6,768 nucleotides of DNA from an uncultured Spartobacteria bacterium (GCA_903831635.1 CAIKYN010000283.1:1-6768), one strand, 5' to 3'. Counted from the first letter of the stretch, positions 1 through 5,425 are shown. Notes: generated from the sequence alone by a model not told the origin. Program-made: numbers and translations.

Positions 1-957
1 CGCACAGCCGTCAGCGCCTACCGCTCGCAGAAGCGCGGCGGCAAGGGAGTCATCGGCATGACGACCAAGGAGGCCCAGAACGACACCGAGGATGACGACT
101 TCGTCGAGCATCTCTTCACAGCCAGCACCCATGACTACCTCGTCTTCTTCACGAAGACCGGTCGCTGCTATGTGGAGCGTGTCTATGAGATTCCCGAGAT
201 GAGCCGCACGGCCAAGGGGAAATCCATTGCCAATATCCTGAACTTCCAGTCCGGTGAGAAAATCGCCGCTACCATGCGGATCGAGTCGACTACCAGCGGT
301 GGAGCTGGGGGTGTGGAGACCACTTGGAATCCCGAGAAGCACATCCTCTTTGCAACCCGCAGTGGCATCGTCAAGAAGTCCAATCTTGGTGACTTCGCCA
401 ATATCCGCAAGGGAGGCATCATCGCCATCAAGATCGAGGAGGATGATGAACTCATCTCCGCCTGTCTCACCGAGGGGCATGACGAGATCGTCCTCGTCAC
501 CCGTCAGGGAATGAGCATCCGCTTCAGCGAGGAAGAGCTACGCGATCAGGCCCGTGCCACGGTCGGCGTCTGGGGCATTCGCCCCGACAAGGGAGACTAC
601 GTTGTCTCCGCCAGCCTCGTCCGCAACGACGCTACCCTGCTTGTTGCCGGGGAGAATGGCATCGGCAAGCGCACCCCCTTCGAGGAGTACCGCAAGCAGT
701 CACGCGGTGGGAAAGGCATCATCACCATGAAGACCGGAGACAAGACCGGCCTCGTCGTGGGAGCCCTCACCGTCACCGACGCCGACGAACTTATGCTCAT
801 CACTTCTGGCGGTCAGATGGTCCGCACGCGTATCGCCGAGATCCGCGAGACCAGCAGGAACACCATGGGGGTTAAACTCATGGGACTTCCGGAGGGGGAG
901 AAGTTGCAGAGGATCGCGCCGGTGGTATCCCAAAAAGAAGACGAGGTAGCTGAGTAG
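1..957 (+). CDS. gyrA: DNA gyrase subunit A, C-terminal part (5' end outside window)
   Basis: The reading frame is open from base 1 and ends at TAG 955-957, giving the last 318 residues of GyrA. The GyrA box QKRGGKG lies at 28-48. It marks the start of the C-terminal beta-pinwheel that wraps DNA and lets gyrase introduce negative supercoils, and it separates GyrA from ParC. Pinwheel blade repeats follow, recognisable as FFTKTGRCYVERV, FATRSGIVKKSNL, LVTRQGMSIRF, VAGENGIGKRTPFEEY and LITSGGQMVRTRI. A second box-like motif, QSRGGKG, is at 697-717. The protein ends in a short mildly acidic tail (QKEDEVAE). The catalytic tyrosine and breakage-reunion domain lie upstream, outside the window. The ATG at 58 is internal to the gene and is not the start. 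No T-tract terminator follows; the next structure is the GC-rich inverted repeat at 961-1050. Identification is secure. Confidence 0.97.
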   Translation, partial: RTAVSAYRSQKRGGKGVIGMTTKEAQNDTEDDDFVEHLFTASTHDYLVFFTKTGRCYVERVYEIPEMSRTAKGKSIANILNFQSGEKIAATMRIESTTSGGAGGVETTWNPEKHILFATRSGIVKKSNLGDFANIRKGGIIAIKIEEDDELISACLTEGHDEIVLVTRQGMSIRFSEEELRDQARATVGVWGIRPDKGDYVVSASLVRNDATLLVAGENGIGKRTPFEEYRKQSRGGKGIITMKTGDKTGLVVGALTVTDADELMLITSGGQMVRTRIAEIRETSRNTMGVKLMGLPEGEKLQRIAPVVSQKEDEVAE

Positions 958-960
958 GCT

Positions 961-1050
961 TGGGATTTTGGCGCGGGGCGTTGTTGCTGCTCGGTCGGCG
1001 TAGAACTACTACGCCCTCCCTCGCGCGCCTTGCCCCGCATCCAAACTTCC
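961..1050. repeat. GC-rich double inverted repeat, REP-like element
   Basis: Two nested stems are visible. The inner one is a perfect 7-bp stem, GGCGTAG (997-1003) with CTACGCC (1009-1015), closing a 5-base loop. The outer one pairs GCGGGGC (973-979) with GCCCCGC (1032-1038). The flanks are also partly complementary: the arms 961-980 and 1031-1050 match at about 12 of 20 positions. The whole element is about 90 bases, can form a cruciform or a branched RNA fold, and starts 4 bases after the gyrA stop. It may help end gyrA transcription, but it lacks a following T tract. The form resembles dispersed intergenic palindromes in other bacteria. Only one copy is visible here, so the dispersed nature is inference. 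Confidence 0.6.
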
Positions 1051-1108
1051 AACCCTTTGTTAAAGAATTAGTCTTGCGTTGTTTTGTAGAGATAATAAGA
1101 AACGAACT

Positions 1109-2749
1109 ATGAAAATCCGACTGATTCTTCTCTTCGTTGGCGTCGGTTTTTCGATTCTATCTTCCATAAACGCTCAAATCATTGTTAGTGAGACATTCTC
1201 TGGGTTGGCTGGACCTGGGTTTCAAGGAAGTGATTCAGCTGGTTGGTCAGACTCTGGATGGAATGGAGGTGTTACTCCGTATTTTTCGATAGTTACTCCC
1301 CAATCACCTCTAAAATATCAAGTCTCTGGAGGTGGTCTAATTAATGGTGGAACTAATGCTCTGCAATTGACTACAGCACCAAAGCCGGTGCCGACGAACA
1401 CAATAGCCTATCGTTCATTCACAAATCAAAACTCAACGATTTATATAAGTTGGCTGATAAATGTTACATCAGCTGGCACAAGTGATACTATTTCAGTAGA
1501 CTTATTAAATAGCACAAATATAGTAGTAGCATTTGATTTTAATCCAAACAATACACCACCACCTATAGGCTCTATTTCAACTATTTTTACAGGAGCTCAA
1601 AGTTTTTCATTTGGGGGAAGCGGCGGTTCTGTTAGTGGAATAACTAATACAACTCACTTAATTGTTGTAAAATACACACCTAATGCTTACGGATGCGGAA
1701 TTAGTTTGTGGGTTGACCCCAGTTACTCATCATATAACACTCCACAGGGAACAGGTAATGCAATAGGAACGCTCCAAAAAAAATTAGATGGCATAGGTTT
1801 TGAAATTAACTCAGTGGCATTAGGAGGACCAAAAACAACTATATTAGTTGACCAACTAAATGTAGGATACACATGGAACGACGTAGTTCCTTTTACTAAT
1901 CAACCAACACCATCTCCCACAGCGACGCCTACAACTACCCCTTCCCCTACTCCTCAGATAGGCACTCAAGGGCCAGCTGGCCCACAGGGACCTATTGGAC
2001 TGACTGGACCTGTAGGGCCTCAGGGACCCGCAGGTCTTAATGGAGCTGTCGGAGCGACGGGCCCACAGGGACTTACTGGAGCAACGGGTCCTCAAGGTCC
2101 GGTTGGACCGACGGGGGTGTTTAATCCGACGGTGCTGACGAATACGGCATTCCTGACGGGGTTGGCTTCCAATCCAGTGTTCCTGAATGCGTTGAGTGCA
2201 CAGATTCAGAATGGATCGAACAACTTCGGGTTGGCGGTGAAGCAGAGTCAGACGCTGACCTTCCCGGCGATCGCTACGGTGACCTATGCCACCAATGCGC
2301 CTAAGATCACACTCTTGGCGACTTCTTCTTCGGGATTGACCAACGTTACATACACGAGTGCGAATGGCTCTGTGGCGACAATCGTGAGCAATACGATGAC
2401 GATCGCAGGAGCTGGCTCAACGACGATCACGGCATCCCAGATCGGCAATGCCCTCTGGAATCCGGTCTCTGCTTCCCAGACCTTTGTTGTCAATCCAATC
2501 ACCCAGACGCTCTCCTTCCCCGCGATCCCGATCCAGCTAAGCGTTGCTGGTCAAAAGGTCATTTTGAATGCCTCCTCCTCGGCGAAGCTAACCCCGATTA
2601 CTTACTCGGTCGGCAACACAGCAATCGCGTCAGTCTCCAGCAATACGCTGACGATCCTCGGCGCCGGAACCACCACCGTCACGGCAACCAATGTCGGAAC
2701 ACAGAACTACACCCCTGCCGGAGCTGTCCAAACCCTGATCGTGAGGTAG
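1109..2749 (+). CDS. secreted collagen-like protein with Ig-like repeats
   Basis: The protein has 546 residues from the ATG at 1109. An in-frame TTG at 1079 would add ten polar residues before the signal peptide and is less likely. Residues 1-22 form a signal peptide (MKIR, a hydrophobic core, then INA before Q23), so export is expected. Residues 23 to about 262 look like the beta-rich jelly-roll domains of surface proteins and end in DQLNVGYTWNDV. A Pro/Thr linker (about 265-283) leads to 17 uninterrupted Gly-X-Y triplets at 285-336 (bases 1961-2116), rich in GPQ, GPA and GAT. Two Ig-like repeats of about 82 residues follow (380-462 and 465-546), each starting QTL(T/S)FPAI and containing AGAGSTTITA or LGAGTTTVTA. 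No LPXTG, PEP-CTERM or other anchor is visible at the C terminus, VQTLIVR. No strong Shine-Dalgarno sequence precedes the ATG, only purine-rich AAGAAACGA. The 5' half is AT-rich and the 3' half GC-rich. Function is unknown; adhesion or matrix structure is a guess. Confidence 0.85.
   Translation: MKIRLILLFVGVGFSILSSINAQIIVSETFSGLAGPGFQGSDSAGWSDSGWNGGVTPYFSIVTPQSPLKYQVSGGGLINGGTNALQLTTAPKPVPTNTIAYRSFTNQNSTIYISWLINVTSAGTSDTISVDLLNSTNIVVAFDFNPNNTPPPIGSISTIFTGAQSFSFGGSGGSVSGITNTTHLIVVKYTPNAYGCGISLWVDPSYSSYNTPQGTGNAIGTLQKKLDGIGFEINSVALGGPKTTILVDQLNVGYTWNDVVPFTNQPTPSPTATPTTTPSPTPQIGTQGPAGPQGPIGLTGPVGPQGPAGLNGAVGATGPQGLTGATGPQGPVGPTGVFNPTVLTNTAFLTGLASNPVFLNALSAQIQNGSNNFGLAVKQSQTLTFPAIATVTYATNAPKITLLATSSSGLTNVTYTSANGSVATIVSNTMTIAGAGSTTITASQIGNALWNPVSASQTFVVNPITQTLSFPAIPIQLSVAGQKVILNASSSAKLTPITYSVGNTAIASVSSNTLTILGAGTTTVTATNVGTQNYTPAGAVQTLIVR
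1961..2116 (+). repeat. collagen-like Gly-X-Y coding repeat
   Basis: This in-frame stretch encodes 17 Gly-X-Y triplets plus a closing Gly, without interruption. GPQ, GPA, GPV, GLT and GAT triplets recur. In bacterial collagens such tracts form a trimeric triple helix. Seventeen triplets is short for a free-standing helix, so a flanking domain probably drives trimerisation (inference). The repeat sits close to the boundary between the AT-rich and GC-rich halves of the gene. Confidence 0.9.
2246..2746 (+). repeat. tandem pair of Ig-like domain repeats within the collagen-like gene
   Basis: Two related coding units lie back to back: 2246-2494 (83 residues) and 2501-2746 (82 residues). Both show the order QTL-FPAI, an L-A-SS core, a Y(T/S) strand, (V/I)A-(I/V)-SN, T-TI-GAG-TT-TA and a final TF/TL-V strand. 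This resembles BIG2-type or similar bacterial Ig-like domains that often occur in arrays on secreted proteins. The two copies are clearly diverged in DNA sequence, so this is not a recent duplication. Confidence 0.75.
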
Positions 2750-2759
2750 AAAGCAACAA

Positions 2760-2792
2760 TTGAGAAATACTGAAAATATACTATTTAAGTAT
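2760..2792 (+). promoter_or_regulatory. candidate promoter and operator of brnTA
   Basis: A weak -35/-10 pair can be drawn: TTGAGA at 2760-2765, 16 bases, then TATTTA at 2782-2787. It is overlapped by repeated pentamers: ATACT at 2767-2771, ATACT at 2778-2782 and its reverse complement AGTAT at 2788-2792. Their starts are 11 and 10 bases apart, about one helical turn. Antitoxins of the BrnA type are ribbon-helix-helix repressors of their own operon, and such proteins usually bind short repeated half-sites over the promoter. The promoter itself is a weak match; the half-site pattern is directly visible. Confidence 0.4.
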
Positions 2793-2835
2793 CTTTTCAT
2801 TTTGCTTTATGGGGGTGTTGGAGCAAAGTTGAGTT

Positions 2836-3099
2836 GTGACTTTTGAGTTCGATCCAGACAAAAGCGCCAGCAACAAAATTAAGCATGGTCTTGATTTTTT
2901 CGAGGTGCAGGAACTCTGGAACTCGGAGAGGGTTGAGATTTCCGTCAAGACCATCTCCGAAGAGCCACGCTTCGCGGTTATAGGAATCATCAATGATCGC
3001 TTTTACACGGTGATCGTGACCTACCGAGGCTCTTCCATTCGTCTCATCAGTGCCAGACCAAGCCGAACCAATGAAAAGAAACTTTATGAAAACAGCTAA
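2836..3099 (+). CDS. brnT: BrnT family type II toxin (ribonuclease)
   Basis: The 87-residue protein matches the BrnT family (formerly DUF497) along its full length. It has the N-terminal FEFDPDKSASNKIKHGLDF signature with His17, then ELWNSERVEI, the EPRFAVIG strand, and the C-terminal VTYRGSSIRLISAR strand followed by R77 and LYE. BrnT has a RelE-like fold and cuts RNA to stop growth until BrnA neutralises it in the cytoplasm. The start is GTG 2836: an in-frame TGA at 2830-2832 rules out an earlier start, and GGAG lies at 2820-2823, a somewhat long 12 bases upstream. It overlaps the following antitoxin gene, the usual toxin-first brnT-brnA order. The gene looks intact. Confidence 0.93.
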   Translation: MTFEFDPDKSASNKIKHGLDFFEVQELWNSERVEISVKTISEEPRFAVIGIINDRFYTVIVTYRGSSIRLISARPSRTNEKKLYENS

Positions 3100-3361
3100 A
3101 AAATCCTCCAAGCTGGGACTCAGTGTTGCGGAATTCGATAAGCTAGCCGACTCTGGTGCCGACATTACGGCCCATCTTGATCTTTCCACAGCTAGGCGAT
3201 TTGCCGCGGGTGAGGAGCGTCTTGATCTCACTCCAACTAAGGTCAATATCGACTTTCCCAGGTGGATGGTAGAGGGACTTGATCAGGCCTCGGACCGGGT
3301 GGGTGTTCCTCGTCAGAGCCTGATCAAGATGTGGCTCGCCGAGCGCCTTCAGAAGGCCTGA
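3086..3361 (+). CDS. brnA: BrnA family antitoxin
   Basis: The 91-residue antitoxin partners BrnT. The N-terminal half carries the segment that binds the toxin (SVAEFDKLADSGADITAHLD). The C-terminal half is a ribbon-helix-helix DNA-binding domain: strand KVNIDFPRWMV, first helix EGLDQASDRVG, then VPRQSLIKMWLAERL. The start chosen is ATG 3086, with purine-rich AAAAGA seven bases upstream and a 14-base overlap with brnT. ATG 3071 and GTG 3050 are alternatives that would add 5 or 12 residues. The overlap suggests translational coupling. BrnA normally represses its own operon, with BrnT as partner; the half-sites at 2767-2792 are candidate targets. The gene ends at TGA 3359-3361, 82 bases before the terminator hairpin. 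Confidence 0.92.
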   Translation: MKTAKKSSKLGLSVAEFDKLADSGADITAHLDLSTARRFAAGEERLDLTPTKVNIDFPRWMVEGLDQASDRVGVPRQSLIKMWLAERLQKA

Positions 3362-3443
3362 ACGATCTGGCGCAATGCATATCTCTGTGTTGTTTCTGAA
3401 TTCTAATCCTTCCTGAGTTCCAGATTCAAATCTTGTTAATAAA

Positions 3444-3473
3444 AAAGCCGCTCCCATTTCTGGGAGCGGCTTT
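3444..3473 (-). terminator. intrinsic terminator, probably bidirectional, between brnA and rpsR
   Basis: A perfect 13-bp stem, AAAGCCGCTCCCA (3444-3456) with TGGGAGCGGCTTT (3461-3473), closes a TTTC loop. Read on the minus strand the stem runs into TTTTTTATT, a classic U tract, so it is a strong end for the rpsR operon, whose last stop codon is 24 bases away. Read on the plus strand it is followed by TTTCCTTTTG, a weaker tract that may end brnTA transcripts. Confidence 0.92.
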
Positions 3474-3496
3474 CCTTTTGGAAGAAAAACTTTACG

Positions 3497-3739
3497 TTAC
3501 TTCATCAGGAGAGCGGCGCGTGAGCGCTTGATCTCGCGAGTGATTTTGCGGTGCAGGTGAGCGGCGAGGCCGGTCATGCGACGGGGAAGGATCTTGCCGG
3601 CCTCGGTCGTGAACTTACGAAGGAGGTCGGGGTTCTTGAAGTCGATCGCGTCCGTGGAGACGTCGAGGCGACGGCGGGGCATGCAGCGGTTGGCCTTGCG
3701 GAAGTTGCGGCTGCGCTGTTCTGTTTTTGGTGTGCTCAT
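3497..3739 (-). CDS. rpsR: 30S ribosomal protein bS18
   Basis: The 80-residue protein carries the bS18 core: IDFKNPDLLRKFTTEAGKI followed by LPRRMTGLAAHLHRKITREIKRSRAALLM, close to the usual family length of about 75-80. bS18 binds the 30S platform next to bS6 and 16S rRNA. There is a single cysteine, C19, so no zinc ribbon is formed, as in E. coli. It is the last gene of a minus-strand operon: 33 bases separate it from the rpmG stop, and the terminator follows 24 bases after its own stop. No Shine-Dalgarno motif precedes the ATG. In many bacteria rpsR sits with rpsF, ssb and rplI; that order is not seen here. Confidence 0.96.
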   Translation of the reverse strand: MSTPKTEQRSRNFRKANRCMPRRRLDVSTDAIDFKNPDLLRKFTTEAGKILPRRMTGLAAHLHRKITREIKRSRAALLMK

Positions 3740-3772
3740 TGTTGAGAAAATTATGAAGAACTCGGCGTTCAG

Positions 3773-3946
3773 TTATTTGGTCTCGCGATGGAGGGTGTGA
3801 CGCTTGAGATTCGGATTGTACTTCTTCTTCTCAAGACGGCCTGGGGTGTTCAGGCTCTTTTTGTTACGGGTCGAGATGTAGCGGGAGACGGGCTTGCCTT
3901 CGGCAACCGCTTCGGTGCACTCGAGGATGATGATGTCGCGTGGCAT
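3773..3946 (-). CDS. rpmG: 50S ribosomal protein bL33
   Basis: Translating the minus strand from ATG 3946 to TAA 3773 gives 57 residues starting MPRDIIILECTEA. The central YISTRNKKSLNTPGRLEKKKYNPNLKRHTLHRE pattern is that of bL33, a small protein near the E site of the large subunit. The positions that carry zinc-binding cysteines in the C+ form are occupied by Asn and Leu (YNPNLKRH), and only one cysteine (C10) is present, so this is the zinc-free C- form, as in E. coli. The gene sits 27 bases after the DksA-like gene and 33 bases before rpsR, consistent with a three-gene operon. No Shine-Dalgarno motif is visible upstream. Confidence 0.95.
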   Translation of the reverse strand: MPRDIIILECTEAVAEGKPVSRYISTRNKKSLNTPGRLEKKKYNPNLKRHTLHRETK

Positions 3947-3973
3947 AAAACAGGGATGGTGGATTGGGTCGGT

Positions 3974-4738
3974 TTAGCTGATTTCGGTGGTGTCTTCCTC
4001 TTCGTTCTCAGCCTCCTCTTCAGTCAATCCGAAGAGAGAGGTGATCTGGGGACGAGCACTGTTGTGGTGCTGGTTCTTCTCCAAACTTGCCTGACAATCC
4101 ACCGTGTAACGGGTGAAAGGCAGAGCCTCGAGTCGCTCGTGTTTGATCGGCTTTTGGCAGAGGTCGCAGACTCCGTAAGAACCATCCTCGACCCTTTTGA
4201 GGGCCTCGTCAATCTCGTAAAGTGATCCCTGCTCCTTGGAGAGCATGCTGAGGGCGAAGTCACGGTCGTAGGCGTCGCTGCCGGCATCGGCCTGGTGCAT
4301 GCCGAAAGCTGAGGTATCACTGCCGGAGTGCAGGTTGTCGCGGGCGACCCCTCTCATGGCGTCAAGGAGGGTATCCTTGAGTTCAAGAAGACGTTGCCGC
4401 TGCTTGGCAAGGAAAGGGGTGAGTTTGAGGTTCTTGTTGGACTTGGGCTTGTGAACAAATTGCTGGGCCAGAACGCGGTCATTCGAGGAAGTGACGACCT
4501 TCGTCGTGACTTTTGCTTTGGTGGCCTTGGTGACCTTACTAGGCTTGGCGACGGCTTTGACAGGGGCCTTGGACGCAGGTTTAACAATCTTTTTGAGAGC
4601 TGGCTTCTTAGAAACAGCTTTGGCAGCAGGCTTGGTAACCTTCTTTGGGGCTACTTTTTTAGTGACCTTGGCAGGAGCTTTCTTCGGCGCAGGTGCCTTC
4701 TTGGCTGGGGCCTTTTGAGCTGGTTTTTTGGATGCCAT
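3974..4738 (-). CDS. TraR/DksA-like zinc-finger protein with histone-H1-like Lys/Ala/Pro tail
   Basis: The 254-residue protein has three parts. Residues 1 to about 83 (bases 4490-4738) are Lys/Ala/Pro/Val/Thr-rich with KKAPAKK-type repeats, about 27 lysines and no acidic residue before D87, like histone H1 tails. Residues about 105-183 are helical (LAKQRQRLLELKDTLLDAM, then SLYEIDEALKRVEDGSYG), matching the coiled coil of TraR/DksA proteins. The finger follows: C191-D-L-C194, then KPIKHERLEALPF, then T212-V-D-C215. The spacing is that of the C4 finger, but the third cysteine is Thr. The end is acidic (EEEAENEEEDTTEIS). DksA-type proteins bind RNA polymerase and adjust transcription of ribosomal and stress genes. 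The basic tail suggests binding to DNA or RNA as well (inference). It is the first gene of the operon with rpmG and rpsR, and the ATG has no Shine-Dalgarno motif. Confidence 0.88.
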   Translation of the reverse strand: MASKKPAQKAPAKKAPAPKKAPAKVTKKVAPKKVTKPAAKAVSKKPALKKIVKPASKAPVKAVAKPSKVTKATKAKVTTKVVTSSNDRVLAQQFVHKPKSNKNLKLTPFLAKQRQRLLELKDTLLDAMRGVARDNLHSGSDTSAFGMHQADAGSDAYDRDFALSMLSKEQGSLYEIDEALKRVEDGSYGVCDLCQKPIKHERLEALPFTRYTVDCQASLEKNQHHNSARPQITSLFGLTEEEAENEEEDTTEIS

Positions 4739-4794
4739 AACGGGATCGGAGGAGTGTTTCTGTTTAGTGGTGGGGGAAAATAGGGGAGGGGCTT

Positions 4795-4821
4795 GTTATA
4801 GGCACCTAGGAGATCCCGCAA
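4795..4821 (-). promoter_or_regulatory. candidate promoter of the dksA-like/rpmG/rpsR operon
   Basis: On the minus strand TTGCGG (4816-4821) and TATAAC (4795-4800) are separated by 15 bases, slightly short of the optimum, with a good -10 match. Transcription would begin near 4788, giving a leader of about 50 bases that is rich in C and T and lacks a Shine-Dalgarno motif. It lies in the gap between the DksA-like gene and the membrane-protein gene. Confidence 0.4.
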
Positions 4822-4854
4822 GAGAAATCTTCGGAAAATCGTAAAACCTTGTTT

Positions 4855-5331
4855 TCAGAGAGGCATTCGCTCGGCAACTAGTGAGGCTAGAAGTCCGAGT
4901 CTAAGGCTCCAAAAGATAGTTCGGATCCAATTGGTCGAGACGAGTAGCATCATGGCCTTGCTGTCGGCGCGATGCTCCAGAAGACCATGCAGGGGAACCT
5001 GAATAAGAAAGGTGCTGGCCCAGATGACGAGAAGGCAGCCTAGTGCACCCAGATAGAGAGGGGAGAGTCCGATCGTTAGCTTGCCTGCCGAGGTGACCGT
5101 GAGGAACAGAAGAAGGATTGCGGTCCCCAATTCGGTGAGCATCAGGGGGACCACGACACATCCGGTCCTGATGGTGTGGGATTGCTCGTAGGATACAAAT
5201 CCCTCGGCAGGGACCTTCAGAAAAAGAGGGTAATGAACGATCTGCACGAACCAGATGATCCCTGTCATCATCGCTGTGGCCAGAATCTGGATCAGCAGGA
5301 GATTACGTTCGGAGAGGATATCGGAGGTCAT
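4855..5331 (-). CDS. small four-helix integral membrane protein, function unknown
   Basis: The 158-residue protein has four hydrophobic segments, at about 11-33, 56-79, 88-112 and 134-153, joined by short loops, so it should sit in the inner membrane. Polar residues at helix borders stand out: W27, Q30, H33 and Y34 in VQIVHYPLF, H52 and R55 in QSHTIRT, H115 in VPLHG, and N134, R137 and R144 in NWIRTIFWSLR. I recall similar uncharacterised proteins but cannot name a family with confidence, and propose no function. The start is ATG 5331; a GGAG lies 13 bases upstream, rather far. It is transcribed away from hisS, sharing the 94-base gap. Its stop is 116 bases before the ATG of the DksA-like gene, so it could be co-transcribed with that operon or be separate. 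Confidence 0.8.
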   Translation of the reverse strand: MTSDILSERNLLLIQILATAMMTGIIWFVQIVHYPLFLKVPAEGFVSYEQSHTIRTGCVVVPLMLTELGTAILLLFLTVTSAGKLTIGLSPLYLGALGCLLVIWASTFLIQVPLHGLLEHRADSKAMMLLVSTNWIRTIFWSLRLGLLASLVAERMPL

Positions 5332-5359
5332 GAAGGGAAGCTACTCCAAGTGATCGGGG

Positions 5360-5365
5360 ATTGTA
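5360..5365 (-). promoter_or_regulatory. candidate -10 element for the membrane-protein gene
   Basis: On the minus strand the bases read TACAAT, five of six matches to the -10 consensus, about 29 bases before the ATG at 5331. No convincing -35 element is found at 16-18 bases spacing. It overlaps the possible -35 of hisS on the other strand. Confidence 0.3.
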
Positions 5366-5389
5366 GAGGGGAGATGTCTCTCATAAGCT
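5361..5389 (+). promoter_or_regulatory. candidate promoter of hisS
   Basis: TTGTAG (5361-5366) and TAAGCT (5384-5389) are 17 bases apart, a correct spacing but only a partial match at -10. A start near 5396 would leave a leader of about 30 bases before ATG 5426. The spacer contains GAGATGTCTC (5371-5380), a short inverted repeat. This is a weak call. Confidence 0.3.
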
Positions 5390-5425
5390 AATCGACTCGT
5401 TCTCAGAATTTCCCTTTTCCTACCA

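Noticed and set aside
813..1052. Minus-strand frame of 79 codons across the end of gyrA and the inverted repeat
   Set aside because: It covers a palindromic non-coding element and the antisense of gyrA; no start context or family pattern is seen.
1079..1108. TTG start of the collagen-like gene at 1079
   Set aside because: It would place ten mostly polar residues before a typical signal peptide that begins exactly at ATG 1109.
1961..2116. Repetitive DNA that could suggest a CRISPR array
   Set aside because: The period is a 9-base Gly-X-Y codon pattern inside an open reading frame, with no constant repeat and unique spacer structure.
2797..3246. Minus-strand frame of 149 codons
   Set aside because: It is antisense to brnT and brnA, which match their families along their full length and in the usual order.
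3788..4225. Open plus-strand frame of 145 codons
   Set aside because: It lies antisense to rpmG and the DksA-like gene, both of which have clear family motifs, and its own translation has no recognisable pattern.
4328..4783. Plus-strand frames with Phe/Leu/Gly/Ala-rich translations that look like membrane segments
   Set aside because: They are the complement of the Lys/Ala/Pro codons of the DksA-like tail, which produces such hydrophobic strings automatically.
4795..4821. Zur operator upstream of the DksA-like operon
   Set aside because: Only one half-site-like GTTATA is present and no matching inverted half, so no operator can be claimed.
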